Source of the DNA: Carettochelys insculpta
Lineage: Eukaryota > Chordata > Testudines > Carettochelyidae
DNA length: 64,000 bases
Reading direction: 5' to 3'
Assembly (NCBI RefSeq): GCF_033958435.1
Contig: NC_134138.1
Span: forward strand, 272,901,798 to 272,965,797
Shown here one piece after another: positions 46,701 through 58,337 of this stretch (position 1 is its first letter; the number at the start of each line of letters is the position of its first letter). The notes below the pieces were generated by a model. It worked only from the letters and a program-made list of their open reading frames with translations, was not told the DNA's origin and searched no databases. A program made the position numbers and the translations under genes.

Positions 46701-46734
46701 ATTCTTATGAATCATTAGCTACAGATTCAATCAA

Positions 46735-47092
46735 ACTCACTCATCCAGTGCTCTCTCATCTGGTAACCATCCCTTGCTTGGCAGGACAATAGATGTTGCT
46801 GAACAAGAGAGTAGCCATTGGATCCCAGCTGGGAAAACCCCAGCAGCTCCCTTGCTGGGAGCTGGCTGGGTCAGGGAGCCCTGCTGGCAGCCCCAGCCAT
46901 GGGGACCCTGGCAGCCCATCATGTGGAAAGTGGAGCCCCGCCAGCAGACCTGCAGCCCCAGGGACCCCTGCCAGATGGTGGGAGCCTGGTTGCACTGCAG
47001 GAAGACCTGCAGGAGTTGCCCCCCCGCCCCAAGTAGCCATCCTGGCTTCTCCTCTTCTAGCAAATCTCCTCATCTAGGACCACTCAGGTTTT
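46735..47092. mobile_element. Probable Tigger-like relic, GC-rich
   Basis: The left CAGTGCTCTCTCATCTGG and the right CATCTAGGACCACTCAG are weakly inverted. The GC-rich interior has open frames on both strands without recognisable domains. Confidence 0.35.
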
Positions 47093-48098
47093 GAGGGTGA
47101 TGGACGAGGGAGGTACAGACTGTAGTTTATGAATAGAAAACAAACAGTAGGAATAAATTATCAGTTTTCAGATTGGAGAGAGATAAATAGTGGTGTCCTC
47201 CAGGGATCTGTACTGTGAAAAGTGCTGTTGGACAGATCCAGAAATTAACTGGAAAAATAAGTAAACAGTGAGGTGGCAAAATTTGAAAATGGTACTATAT
47301 TAGTCAAGATAGTCAAATCCAAACCACTATGAAGATTTGAAAGGGATCCCGTAAAAGTGGCTGACTAGGCAACAAAATGATGAATAAAATTCAATGTTGA
47401 TAAATACAAAGTAATGTACATTGGAAAATATAATCCCAAAGCTACATGCAAATGAATGAGATCTAAGTGAACTCTTTCCCCTCTAGAAAGAGATCTTGGA
47501 GTCATCATGGATAGTCCTCTGAAAACGTCTCTTCACTGTGAAGTGGCAATTAAAAAAGCAAATAATGTTAGGAACCCTTAGGAAATGGATAGATAACAGT
47601 AGAAAATATCATAATGTCTCTATATAAATATATGGTACACCCTCATTCTGAATACAGCATGCCGTTCTGCTCAGCCCATCTCAGAAAAGTTATTGGCATT
47701 GGAAATGGTACAGGGAAAGGCAACAGAAATGATTTTGGGTAAGAAATAGCAGAATTTTTCAGCTTGGAAAAGAGACATCTAAGGAGGAAAATGATGATGG
47801 TTTATAAAATCATGACGGGTGTAGAGAAAACAAGGAACTATAATTTACTCCTGCACTTAATGCAAGAACCAGTGGTCACCCAGTGAAATTAATAGGCAGC
47901 AGTTTGAAAACAAACAGAAGGAAGTACTTCTTCATGCAATGCAGAGCCAACCCACAGAACTTATTGCCAGGGGATGTTGTGAAGGCCAAAACAATAACAG
48001 GGCTGAAAAAAACCCAAAGAAATAAGTCATAGAAGACAGGTCTATGAATGAATATTAGCCAAGAAGTTCAGAGATGCAACTCTTTTCTCTGAAACTAT

Positions 48099-48531
48099 GG
48101 TTACGCTACAGAAATCTGTTAACCGAAGTCATTGTCAGAAGAGATTTCTCAAAAAATCTTCTGTCGACAGACTTTAGCCACACACAAAAGCCAATAAGGA
48201 GAGTGTTCTGCTCTGTCAACTGAGTGGCCAGACTGCCTGGCTGCTCTCTCGACAAAACAGGCACCTGGAAGCACAGGAGACAGGGCTGCCCGTTGTTCTG
48301 GATGACCTGTCTGTTGAGAGATTGCTCCCCACTGAGCGTCCACACAGCTTTTTTATCAACAGAATCCGTCAACAGCAGTGCTGTCCCTCATGGCTGAGAG
48401 GCGGAATGGTGCCAGCGACAGTACTGAGTTTTGTCGACCAACTGTACACAAAATGCATTTTGGATGTGGATGTTTCACCAGTTTTGTTGACAAAACTGAT
48501 GTCAGCAAAACTCACTAGTGTAACCGTAGCC
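48099..48531. mobile_element. Foldback MITE, type B, copy 2
   Basis: The ends GGTTACGCTACAG and CTAGTGTAACCGTAGCC. Interior CTGTCGACAG, CTGTCTGTTGAGAG and TTTTGTTGACAAAAC words pair across the element. It sits inside the 3' part of the old CR1. TAA follows at the right; the left flank TAT does not match it cleanly. Confidence 0.68.
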
Positions 48532-48715
48532 TAAATGTCCCTAGTGTCCGTTAGCCAAAAGCTGAGACTGGACAACCCAGGATAGACCACAGGATGATTG
48601 CCTGTACTGTTCATTCCCTCTGAAGTACCTGGCACTGGCTGCTAGCAGAAGACCAAATACTGGGCTAGATGGACTGTTGGGCTGACCCAGTATGGCTGTT
48701 CTGATGTTCCTATGA

Positions 48716-49849
48716 AGAGCAATGATTCCTCACAGAGACTGAAGTACTGATGTCCCTGTAAAATACATCTAAGGGCTCTTTTTCTTGCCATTGAAAGATA
48801 GATGGCTTGAGAACAGCTAAAGGGAATGTATGGTATGGGTATTATTTACTGCCTTTTAGTCTGAACTGCACTCAACTTATGAGCACAAAGGGGTCAGGAG
48901 GCTGGCACAGAACAAACAATTGACTGTTACAGCGGTGGTTGGTTCCAGAAACATAACGCCCTCTCCCTACCCGTTACCTCTCTAAAAACAAGTGCTCTTA
49001 ACCCAGCTCCTGGGAGACCAGATGTTTCACTCAAGCTTGTATCCCCCTCTGAAGTTTGCTGTTTCTCCTCTGATTAGATTTACCAAACACTTGCAGAAGC
49101 CACTTGAAATCCACACATCTGTTTCCTCTTTGGCCTCTTGTTTTCTGTCCTGGAACGAAGTGGATTTTTTTTTTTTTTTAAATTCTCTAGCACTGCAGCT
49201 AATCCACAACACTGCATCTTGTAGGCACATATCTGTTATCATCACCCTAAATTGATTTGATGTGAACCATCATTCCCGTACTGGGGGAAGCTGGAGTGGA
49301 GTCAGGTAAGATCAGGCTCTGAATGATAAGTAACAGAGCAGACATGTACTGCAAAGGGAAATGCAAATCCAGACCTATTTGCTTAATGGCTTTGAAGGAC
49401 TAATTAATTTACTGGGGAGTGTCTTCTACTATCAAGCCCCTCTCAGTTTTCCCTGCCTGGGCCCTGTTAATCCCCCTGTTTGTGCAGAGTGAAACCATTT
49501 TTAAGCATGTTTCTAGTGCTCATTCTTGGTGCAAGTCAAAACATTCACTGGTTGGCTTGGAGGTGACTCAAGAGGCACAGCAGGGCTGAAACAGACCTCA
49601 TTGACTCCATCTCCACTACACAGAGGCATTATTAAACATACCTGCCCCATCCTCCAGTAGACAACATCTTTCAGGGATGGTTTAGGGGCTAATTCTGCTA
49701 CATTTGCAGCATGGACAGCTGTGCTAGTTGACTGATGAGCCCTGTGTTTCTGGGATTCCTTTCCATGCTCCCTGTTTGTGTCTCTTAAAGGGGTCTGCCA
49801 CAATTTTAAGAGTAGCCATTCTTCTACAAAATAATTTTACCTCAACATT
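48716..49849. other. No gene recognised
   Basis: Unassigned DNA. Confidence 0.45.
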
Positions 49850-50090
49850 ACAGAGGGAGGCATCTGAATTGGAATTCATTTACAGATCTGACACCTTTTA
49901 ACCTTGGCCTGAATAGAGATCTTAACTGTCTTATGCATTACAAGGGCAATTTCTCCACCTTTGATATTCACAAGAATGAGACACATTCAGTTTAATTTGC
50001 TTCAGTAACTGTTCCCACTAGTGATGTAACTTCTCCCCCACTACCCGCACTATATAAACCCTGGATTCCATATTTCCTCTCCACTGTTAT

Positions 50091-50127
50091 CTGAGAAAGT
50101 GGGGTTTTACCTATGAAAGCTCACAAC
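50091..50127 (+). ncRNA. Decayed hammerhead-like motif (third type)
   Basis: CTGAGAA, GTGGG...CCTAT, GAAA, GCTCACAACC. The first box lacks the G expected in CTGANGA, and stem III is broken. Included as a relic for comparison. Confidence 0.25.
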
Positions 50128-50150
50128 CTAATAAATTTGTTTTTCTCTAA

Positions 50151-50519
50151 GGCTATGTCTACACAGCATCATTATTTTGGAATAAGATATTCCAGAAGAG
50201 ATTTTCTAGAATAGCTTATTTCAAAATAGTGCATCTACACACACAATGCATATTGAAATAGTACTCCACTATTTTGTAGTAGAGCATCCAGACACAGTAG
50301 ATCCTGGAAGCACTATAGCTTATTTCGAAATAGCCCGTATTCTGACATATCTGTTTCAAAATAGGCACTATTCCTTGTAGAATGAGGTTCATAGAATTCG
50401 AAATAACCCGTCTTCTGTTTCAAAATTATTTCGAATGAGCAGTTTTGTTTTGTAGATGCAAAGTTATTGCAGAACAGCAGCCACTGATCTGAAATAACTT
50501 TGCTGTGTAGACACACCCT
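50151..50519. mobile_element. Foldback MITE, type E, TAA duplication
   Basis: It starts GGCTATGTCTACACAGCA and ends TGCTGTGTAGACACACCC, with TAA on both sides (50148-50150 and 50520-50522). The arms repeat TTATTTCGAAATAG and GAATAAGATATTCC-like words. Complete and well bounded. Confidence 0.78.
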
Positions 50520-51032
50520 AAGATGCCCAAGGCTGTTTGTTGTAAGTGAAGCTGCAGACTAACTCCCCCTGCGCCCCGAAATACTTCAGAATGTAATTCC
50601 AACCCGTGACAGGCTATGCTGCCACTTGTATTGTAACCCTAGGTGCCCCCAAATGTTTCTGCCATTTGTGCTCACTGCCTAGAACGTGCGCACATGCAGC
50701 CAGCATGAACCCTGCGTTCTGTACAGCACAGGTTCAAGCACTTTGAATCCAACAACCTGCTAGCAGTTATTATAGCCACACCTAAGTTAATGTTATCAGG
50801 TGACCACAGTGCCACTGCCCCAGTCCTGAACTTACCAGCAGTTTACCCCCCTTGTTAGTTTGGTGGCCTTGTTTATAGCTTATATGTGATGTGAAGTCAC
50901 CCTCGTTCCTTCAATTAGGATAGATCTGTTTAATATCTTTACTGAGGCAAGGCTGTCTGGTCTTGAACATACACTAGTAACATCCTAGGGGGGAATGAAT
51001 AACTTTTCATGTACATTTCCCCATGTTATCAG

Positions 51033-52612
51033 TAGCAGTAGCAGCAGTAGCAGGCATCCTTCAGTCTGCATAGACTATGGATCGTGCCCTTTAAAATTTC
51101 AATTGAGGACTTCATTTACAGCGTCTATTGTGACTATGAAGACCCACACGAGAGTGACAGTCCTTGCTGCATCTCTTGCAGATGTAGTGGGTGTCTGGCA
51201 AGTCCTTATTGTGCTTTCTGTGCGCTCACTTCTCCTCTGCTAGCTGTCTGATCTTCATCTCGCCCTTCTGAAGGCCCTTGTGTAACCCCTGCCTCCATCT
51301 GCTGTGGTCGTCTGCTAGTTCTTCCCAGTTGTCCAGCTCGATGTCTACCTCTCTGAGGTCTCTCTTGCAGACATCTTTGTAGCACAACTGGGGGCGTCCG
51401 GGAGGTCTTTTGCCAGAGGCTAGCTCCTGTGGACGTGGCCAAGCCAGCGGAGTTGACGCTGCCTGAGGAGGGTGTGCATAGTTGGGATTCCAGCTTGCTC
51501 GAGGACGGCGGTGTTGGGCACTCTGTCCTTCCATGATATTCCAAGGATGCGCCTGAGGCAGCGCAAGTGGAAGACGTTCAGCCTCTTTTCCTGGCGGGCA
51601 TACAGGGTCCAAGTCTCGCTGCCATAAAGGAGGGTGCTGAGGATGCAGGCTCTGTAGACTTGCATTTTGGTGTGAGTGTACAGCTTGTTGTTATTCCACA
51701 CTCTCTTGCTGAGTTTGGACAGAGTTGTGGCCGCTTTTCTGATCCTCCTGTTTAGCTCAGTGTCCAACGACAGGGTGTCAGTGATGGTGGACCCGAGGTA
51801 AACGAACTCGTGGACGACCTCTAAAGTATAGTTGTCAATGCTGATTGATGGGGATTCAGCAACATCCTGACTGAGTACGTTTGTCTTCTTTGGGCTGATG
51901 GTAAGCCCAAAGTCCTTGCATGCTTTGGAGAACTGATCCAGCAGTTTTTGAAGCTGGTCTTCTGTGTGAGACACTACAGCAGCATCGTCTGCGAACAGCA
52001 TGTCTCTGATGAGGACTTCTCGCACCTTAGACTTAGCTTTCAGCCTTGCAAAGTTTAAACAGTTTCCCATCAGATCTTGTGTGCAGCAAGATGCCCTCTG
52101 TTGAAGATCCAAAGGCATGCTTCAGGAGGAGTGTGAAGAAGATCCCGAACAGTGTCGGAGCAAGCATGCATCCTTGTTTGATGCCGCTCCTGATTCTGAA
52201 AGCATCCGATAATGCGCCATCATATTGGATGATTCCTCTCATGTCTTCATGGAACAACTGGATCATCTTGAGTAACCATGGCGGACAACCTATCTTGTGG
52301 AGCATTTTGAACAGACCATCCCTGCTGACCAAGTCAAAGGCCTTGGTCAGGTCAATGAAGTCTATGTAGAGTGGCTTTCTCTGCTCCTGCACTTCTCCTG
52401 CAGCTGCCTTAGAGAGAAGACCATGTCAACGGTAGACCTCTCTGCACGGAATCCGCACTGCGATTCGGGGTACACCCTCTCAGCAATCTTCTGGAGTCTG
52501 CCAAGGATGACGCGAGCGAACAGTTTACCAGTGACGCTTAGGAGGGAGATTCCACGGTAGTTGTTGCAGTCGCTTCTGTCTCCTTTGTTCTTATACAACG
52601 TTACAATGTTAG
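51033..52612 (-). mobile_element. Non-CR1 LINE, 5'-truncated, 11-bp duplication
   Basis: CATGTTATCAG occurs perfectly at 51022-51032 and 52613-52623. The minus strand encodes RT from NNYRGISLLS through FIDLTKAFDLVSRDGLF, FADDAAVVSHTEDQ, EFVYLGSTITD, LLYGSETWT and the C-terminal RQLRWLGHVHR block. The 3' end is a trinucleotide tail (AGTAGCAGTAGCAGCAG on the plus strand). It belongs to the same family as 11326-11802. Confidence 0.88.
51226..52598 (-). pseudogene. LINE reverse transcriptase in several frames
   Basis: Three overlapping frames (52362-52598, 52033-52392, 51420-52118) carry successive RT blocks and a fourth (51226-51612) the C-terminal domain, so about three frameshifts separate them. 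Motif A (LTKAFDLVSRDG) and motif C (FADDAAV) are both intact at residue level. There is no N-terminal endonuclease because of 5' truncation. The clade is uncertain; it is clearly not CR1. Confidence 0.82.
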
Positions 52613-52623
52613 CATGTTATCAG

Positions 52624-53477
52624 CCCTTCAGTTACTGGTTTTCAAATGATATGGCCCAAGGCATCTCTTGTACAAAGATTTTTATGCTAGCATGGAGGCT
52701 GCGAAGACGGGGGTGTTTTGTGTCACAGAGCCTCACCCAGGCCTTTGCGCATAGACACACATCTGCCTGGGCCCTGTGTCAGCACTAGTTCCCTGACGGA
52801 TTCCATTACCCTGCGGGTAGGCGACCAAGGAAGTTTATATCCTCTACAGATGTTAGCACTAGAAAAGTGCACACAGAGGTGACTGCCTGCTTGGAATGGA
52901 ACCTCGCTGCCAAAAACCTGCTTCCAGGAGACTATCCTAGTGGATCTAGCCAGGGCTGGGCTGTTGGGTAAAAATAGTCAGTAAACTTTGTCATGACCTT
53001 CTGGGGTGCATGTTGTCATGTGGTTGGTAAGGAAAGGCAACTCATCCCTGCACCTAGCTCTGTCTTCTATAGCAGCCGTAACTTTGGTGACCCAGCCTAG
53101 GTTGTTTTTTGACCTGAGCTTTTGGTATCCCTACAGTTACTAAAACTTGAGTTTCCAAAACTCTGTCCTAGGAAATTTTTCATCTGTCCTTTCCCATTGT
53201 TCTCTGCCTGGTCCCTGTTGTTTGCTCTGTGGCCACTCACGCAGGCAGGTGAAATCCAGCTGCTCAGCCTATGGGTCTCCACGCAATGTGAGATCTCCTG
53301 TTGCATCATCTGGTTGTCCTTGTGTTGCCAAGGACAACTGAGCTTCTTGAGTTGTGTACAGATGAAAGCACAACTATTGTTGGCTGGCTGCCCCAGCACA
53401 TATCTCCTTGGTTCTCCATGGCTTTCATTTCCATTCTCTGCATCCAACCTCATAAGTACCAGCACAATGAGCCCAGG
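52624..53477. other. No gene recognised
   Basis: Unassigned DNA; open frames at 53122-53661 include CR1 tail sequence and show no domain. Confidence 0.45.
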
Positions 53478-53556
53478 AATTAATAGATTAATGGATTCCA
53501 AGGATGAAGGGAGCATTGTGATTATCTACTCTGACTTCTTGTGTGGCACATGCCAT
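53478..53556 (-). mobile_element. CR1 3'-end fragment
   Basis: ATGGATTCCAAGGATGAAGG and GCATTGTGATTATCTACTCTGAC match the reversed 3' end of an old CR1 type. Confidence 0.55.
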
Positions 53557-53557
53557 A

Positions 53558-53922
53558 AAACAAAATATGGGACATACTTCTTCATACCACACACAATCAA
53601 CCTATGGAACTCATTGGCAGGGGACCTTCTGAAGGCCAGAAGTGTCATTGGGCTAAAATAAAGAATTAGACAAGTTCGTGGTGAAGAGACTATCAGTGGC
53701 CATTTACTGAGATGGTCAGGGTGAAGCATCATGTACTGGGGCCACTCTGAACATTTGACTGAGTGGAACTGGAAGTGCATAATAGGAGCTGGATCACTTG
53801 ATAATTCCCGTATTCTGTCCGTTCCTTCTGAAGCATCTGCTACTGTCCAATGTCAGGAGACAGGCTAGCGGGTTAGAAGGATAGTTGGTCTGACTCACTA
53901 TGACCATTCTTAGGTTCTTATG
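53558..53922 (+). mobile_element. CR1 LINE (older subfamily), 3' end
   Basis: Reads TYFFIPHTINLWNSLAGDLL (ORF2 C-terminus) and then the 3' UTR with TTGATAATTCCCGTATTCTGTCC and a terminal TTAGGTTCTTATG. The same tail family as 27690 and 48715. Confidence 0.82.
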
Positions 53923-53944
53923 TCACACTGGGACATATTCCGCT

Positions 53945-54170
53945 CATTATCCACCATGACGAGTGTTCTCTCTAATTTTTTTCCATTCAGGGGCACAATG
54001 AATTTTGTCATGTGTGCCAAGGCATGGGTGGGTGTGCACCACAAGGAGAAACACATGCTGCTGGCTTTGGGCAGCTGCAGATGTGATGATAATCAGCTGG
54101 GTGGCACCTGAGTCTCTCCTGGGTGGCTGTCCAAGATCCCATTTTACAGGGATTATTGACCATGAGCACC
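53945..54170 (+). repeat. Interspersed repeat family K, copy 2
   Basis: GTGTTCTCTCTAATTTTTTTCC, TTTTGTCATGTGTGCCAAGG, GCTGGCTTTGGGCAGC and TTTTACAGGGATTATTG match copy 1 (18360) and copy 3 (54660) in the same orientation. Confidence 0.6.
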
Positions 54171-54659
54171 AGAGTTTTCTGCTTCACAGGATAGCGTCCC
54201 CCATCAGGTGTGTACAGCCTGCATCCTTTTCCCCAAACGTACACAGTTCTCTTTAACGATGGTAAAATGCACGCTGTTTGCGGTTCTCAGCTTACCAAGC
54301 AGTCCATACCATTCTGAATTGATAACCTGTCCTCCTCATTTACCAGTCCCTCAGTCTAGTGTCATCGGCACACCTGATTCGTGGTGATTTGATGGGCTTT
54401 TTTTCCCAGCTCCTTGATTTAAAAAATGCTAACTACTGTAGGGCCTCGCTGCAAACAGACATTGCTTGTGCCATGCAAGAAGTTCGGGGGTGAAATATTG
54501 GGCCCATTGAAATCAATGGCTAAATTCCCATTAACTTCAGTGGTTTCAGGATTTCATCTGTTGTGTTTAGACTAAGCACAGTTCATGGAAATCCATGCTG
54601 CAGTCAGTGGCTGATCTGCTATGGGGTGGGGCCCATGGACAGTACTGCTTCTCACAAGT

Positions 54660-54830
54660 GATAGCCAATGATCTCGCTCATTTTTTCTGTACATGTTCAC
54701 AATAAATTTTGTGTGCAATGAGGCATGTGCAGATGTGCACTAGAAAAAGAAACACATGTTGCCAGCTCTGGGTGGCAGTGGACACTCTGCTAATCAGGTG
54801 CTCAACTTACAGGGAACACTGGTGGTGTCT
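54660..54830 (+). repeat. Interspersed repeat family K, copy 3
   Basis: AATAAATTTTGTGTGCAATGAGG, TTGCCAGCTCTGGGTGGC, CACTCTGCTAATCAGG and ACTTACAGGGAACACTGG align with the other copies. Confidence 0.6.
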
Positions 54831-54834
54831 CAGT

Positions 54835-55214
54835 TTGATCTGACCTTCCATTGATTGTTCCAGCTTGGCTTCCAACACAGGTGGCTAGAATTACAGTGCA
54901 GCACTGGCTTCTGGAGCATTGCATCCTGAGACCTGCAGCCTTCCTCAGTTGTTAGAAAGAGGAGAGTGGTTTTAGGAGGCTGCTTCAAACTAGGTGTGGC
55001 CCTCCAGCTGCTAGCCAATTGCCAGTCCTCCTCCCAGTTAGTGAAGCTTTTTTGGCTTCCTGAGCATGGCCAGAGTGTGCATTACACTGCATTATAAAGA
55101 ATACTGTGTGCCTGTGGCGTTTAGGATAGCGTAGCAACCTTCTTAGCCTCTAACTTGAAATTCCTCCGTGTTTGTCAACACAGAACAGTGTAGCTGTGAT
55201 GGAAAGTATTTTTA
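54835..55214. other. No gene recognised
   Basis: Unassigned DNA. Confidence 0.45.
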
Positions 55215-55402
55215 TCACAGAATCACAGGGCTGGAAGGGACCTCAGGAGGTCGTCTAGTCCAGCCCCCTGCTTCAAGCAGGATCAACCTCCACTAAGTCA
55301 TCCCAGCCAGGACCTTGTCCAGCCAGGACTTAAAAACCTCAAGGGATGGAGAATCCACCACCTCTCTAGGCAATGCATTCCAATGCTTCACCACCCGCCT
55401 GG
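55215..55402 (-). mobile_element. CR1 3'-terminal fragment
   Basis: TCACAGAATCACAGGGCTGG through GGCAATGCATTCC on the plus strand is the complement of a CR1 3' end, 5'-truncated after about 190 bp. Close in sequence to 10107 and 57113. Confidence 0.88.
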
Positions 55403-55579
55403 TGAGAGAACCTCACTGCTGTAAGTCAGCACAATTCCATTGGGGTATACTGTTTATATAGCTGTGGCAAATCTGGCCCCCGGGCTTCTGAGAGTCTGAT
55501 CCAAAACTCAAATCATCTCAGTGGCCTTTGGATTGTGTCTTGTTTCAGCTCACATCTCCTAGTAGGTGTTGCTTTGTTC

Positions 55580-57033
55580 CCTAGAATACTCAAGGAGCTG
55601 ATAGAGGAGGTATCTGAGCCTTTATCTATCATCTTCGGAAAATCATGGGAGACAGGAGAGATTCCAGAAGACTGGAAAAGGGCAAATATAGTGCCCATCT
55701 ATAAAAAGGGGAATAAGAATAGCCCAGGAAACTACAGGCCAGTCAGCTTAACTTCAGTGCCAGGAAAGATAATGGAGCAGGTAATTAAAGAAATCATCTG
55801 CAAGCACTTGGAAGGTAGTAAGGTAATAGGAAACAGCCAGCATGGGTTTGTAAAGAATAAATCTTGTCAAACTAATCTGATGGCTTTCTTTGATAGGATA
55901 ACGAGCCTTGTGGATAGGGGAGAAGCGGTAGATGTGGTATACCTAGATATTAGTAAAGCATTTGATACGGTCTCTCATGATATTCTTATAAAAAACTAGA
56001 CAAATACAATTTAGATGAGGCTACTATAAGGTGGGTGCATAACTGGCTGGATAACCGTACCCAGAGGGTAGTTCTTAATGGTTCTCAATCCTGCTGGAAA
56101 AGTATAACAAGTGGGGTTCTGCAGGGGTCTGTGTTAGGACCGGTTCTGTTCAATGTCTTCATCAATGATTTAGATATTGGCATAGAAAGTACGCTTGTTA
56201 AGTTTGCAGATGATAGCAAGCTGGGAGGGGTTGCAACTGCTTTGGAGGATAGGGTCATAATTCAAAATGATCTGGATAAATTGGAGAAATGGTCTGAGGT
56301 AAACAGGGTGAAGTTTAATAAGGACAAATGCAAAGTGCTCCACTTGGAAAAGAACAAGCAGTTTCACACATACCGAATGGGGAGAGACTGTCTAGGAACG
56401 ACTACAGCAGAAAGGGATCTAGGGATTATAGTGGACCAGAAGCTAAATATGAGTCAACAGTGTGATGCTGTTGCAAAAAAAGCAAACATAATTCTGGGAT
56501 GCGTTAACAGGTGTGTTGTGAACAAGACACGAGAAGTCATTCTTCTGCTCTACTCTGCACTGGTTAGGCCTCAGCTGGAGTATTGTGTCCAGTTCTGGGC
56601 ACCGCAGTTCAAAAAAGATGTGGAGAAACTAGAGAGGGTCCAGAAAAAAGAGACAAGAATGATTAAAGGTCTAGAGAATGTGACCTATGAAAAAAGGTTG
56701 AAAGAATTGGGCTTGTTTAGTTTGGAAAAGAGAAGATTGAGGGGAGACATGATAGCAGTTTTCAGGTATCTAAAAGGGAGTCATAAGGAAGAAGGAGAAA
56801 ACTTGTTCTTCTTGGCCTCTGAGGAAAGAATAAGAGGCAACGGGCTTAAACTGCAGCAAGGGAGGTTTAGGTTGGACATTAGGAAAAGGTTCCTAACTGT
56901 CAGGGCGGTCAAACAGTGGAATAAATTGTCAAGGGAGGTTGTGTCTATCAGGGACGGTTTAGATAGTACTTGGTCCTGCCATTGGGGCAGGGGGCTGGAC
57001 TTGATGGCCTCTCGAGGTCCCTTCCAGTCCTAG
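55580..57033 (+). pseudogene. CR1 reverse transcriptase, one frameshift
   Basis: Part 1 (to 55999) has WKRANIVPIYKKG, NYRPVSLTSVPGKIMEQ, QHGFVKNKSCQTNLM and VVYLDISKAFDTVSHDIL (motif A). It ends at a TAG caused by a missing base in an A-run near 55990-55995. Part 2 (open from about 56000, first Met 56035) has GVLQGSVLGPVLFNVFINDL (motif B), FADDSKL (motif C, 56203-56214), ERDLGIIVDQKL and EYCVQFWAPQFKKDVEKLER, and ends at 57033. All catalytic aspartates are present; the frameshift and 5' truncation inactivate it. Confidence 0.92.
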
Positions 57034-57050
57034 TGTTCTATGATTCCATG
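55580..57050 (+). mobile_element. CR1 LINE, ORF2 RT half to 3' end
   Basis: 5'-truncated at about 55580 and running through the RT to the CR1 3' UTR (GGTCCTGCCATTGGGGCAGG, GACTTGATGGCCTCTCGAGG) and a terminal TTCTATGATTCCATGATT, the CR1 octamer-type end. It is the best-preserved RT in the window. Confidence 0.93.
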
Positions 57051-57112
57051 ATTGGTTACAGCTGTTAACTAGATTGGGAGCTGAAGAACTCAAAATGAGA
57101 ACTCGCTCATTA

Positions 57113-57391
57113 TCACAGAATCACAGGGGTGGAAGGGATCTCAGGAGGTCGTCTAGTCCAATCCCCTGCTTCAAGCAGGATCAACCCCCACTAAGTCATC
57201 CGAGCCAGGACCTTATCCAGCCAGGACTTAAAAACCTCCAGGGATGGAGAAACCACCACCTCTCTAGGCAGCGTATTCCAATGCTTTACCATCCTCCTGG
57301 TGAAGTAGTTTTTCCTAATATCTAACCTACACCTCTTCCTCTTCAACTTGAGGCCATTACTCCTTGTTCTGCCATCAGACACCACTGATTA
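57113..57391 (-). mobile_element. CR1 3'-terminal fragment
   Basis: Minus-strand reading [60 protein letters not shown] then the 3' UTR ending at TCACAGAATCACAGGGG. Short 5'-truncated insertion in the opposite direction to the neighbouring CR1. Confidence 0.9.
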
Positions 57392-57603
57392 TAGTTATAA
57401 TCAGATTATAATGGTGGATCCCTCAGCCCCCTGACTGTGAGACCATGTAGAGACTCCTCACTCCACAGACAGAAGTGCTGATAAAAACATGACATTTGAA
57501 CTGTTCTGAGGTGACTGCCACTCTTGTCTTTTTGCCTTCAAACAGTCTTCCTATTCTGTTGTTCTGATCCAGCTGAGGATCACTCAGAAGATGTTTACCA
57601 GTG

Positions 57604-57803
57604 GGGTTACCATATTTGACCTTTCAAGAAAAAGAACACCCCTCAGACGGAGTGTATCTGTATCAGTACCTACCAACACACATTGTATTAATGTACTAGA
57701 CATACTATAACACATGAATACAATGTGCATTGGTAGATACTGATACAGATACACTCCGTCTCAGGGATGTCCCTCTTTTTTGAAAGATCAAATATGGTAA
57801 CCC
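57604..57803. mobile_element. 200-bp near-perfect hairpin MITE
   Basis: Arms of about 80 bp: GGGTTACCATATTTGACC to CACACATTGTA and the complement ending AAATATGGTAACCC. The unpaired centre is only about 30 bp. A complementary TGTATCTGTATCAGTAcc block is conserved in both arms. The target duplication is not clear. Confidence 0.75.
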
Positions 57804-58337
57804 TATTACCAAGCAAACAGGCAGACCTGTATATGTGGACTGGCAATAGGCAGCCAAACAGGAATTAGTGAGTGGGGGAATGCAGGTGGATATTTTAGTC
57901 TTTTCAGATTTACTCCTCTTTTCCCCCCCGCTTTCGCAGACCTCTGGCCACATCACTGCACATCCCACTGGCTCCCCAAAACATGACAATCCTGTGGGTG
58001 TATTTAATTGCAAGCACATATACAAGGGGCTTTTTCTTGCCGCAAGCAGCAGCCTGCACAGTAATCTTCTGACAACTGATGCGACCCAAAGGCCAGGAAT
58101 ACCCTCATTACGCAGCACTACCCACATTACATGGAGCCATCATGAATTATTTCACATTGACTACACTGAAGTGAAAGTTGAATTCTGAGCTACAGGAATG
58201 CCTGTCTTAGAAAGATCCCCTCTGCCTTCCTACCCAGGACTTTGCAGGGGCTACTCGAGAAGCAATCAGCAATGGAGTCATCCCAGGTTTTAATGAGATG
58301 AGACATGAGTGCAGAGACAGGAAACCAGTGTGATTTG
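57804..58337. other. No gene recognised
   Basis: Unassigned DNA. Confidence 0.45.

Larger units (their letters stand above)
45955..48715 (+). mobile_element. Old CR1 LINE, interrupted
   Basis: 45955-46205 reads as CR1-type endonuclease (IMEDFNYLCINW, FLDTINDCFLE, LTKGEVVLDLIL). 47090-48080 covers decayed RT and C-terminal sequence (GVLQGS-, LGVIMD-, NLLPGDVVKAK-like readings), and 48536-48715 is the 3' UTR ending in GGCTGTTCTGATGTTCC. Interruptions are a minus CR1 piece, a probable DNA element and a type B MITE. Confidence 0.7.
49850..50640 (+). mobile_element. Penelope-like 3' region split by a MITE
   Basis: TTACAAGGGCAATTTCTCC, TTTGATATTCACAAGAATGA and CTGAGAAAGTGGGG...GAAAGCTCACAACCTAATAAATTTG resemble the 3' end of a third Penelope type. 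After the type E MITE it resumes with TAAGATGCCCAAGG. The left boundary is approximate and no coding part is preserved. Confidence 0.5.

Noticed and set aside
46737..47094. Four overlapping open frames of about 100 codons
   Set aside because: GC-rich interior of a probable DNA transposon, open on both strands, with no domain.
53122..53661. 179-codon plus-strand frame as a host gene
   Set aside because: Its end translates a CR1 3' fragment (INLWNSLAGDLL) and the rest has no recognisable feature.
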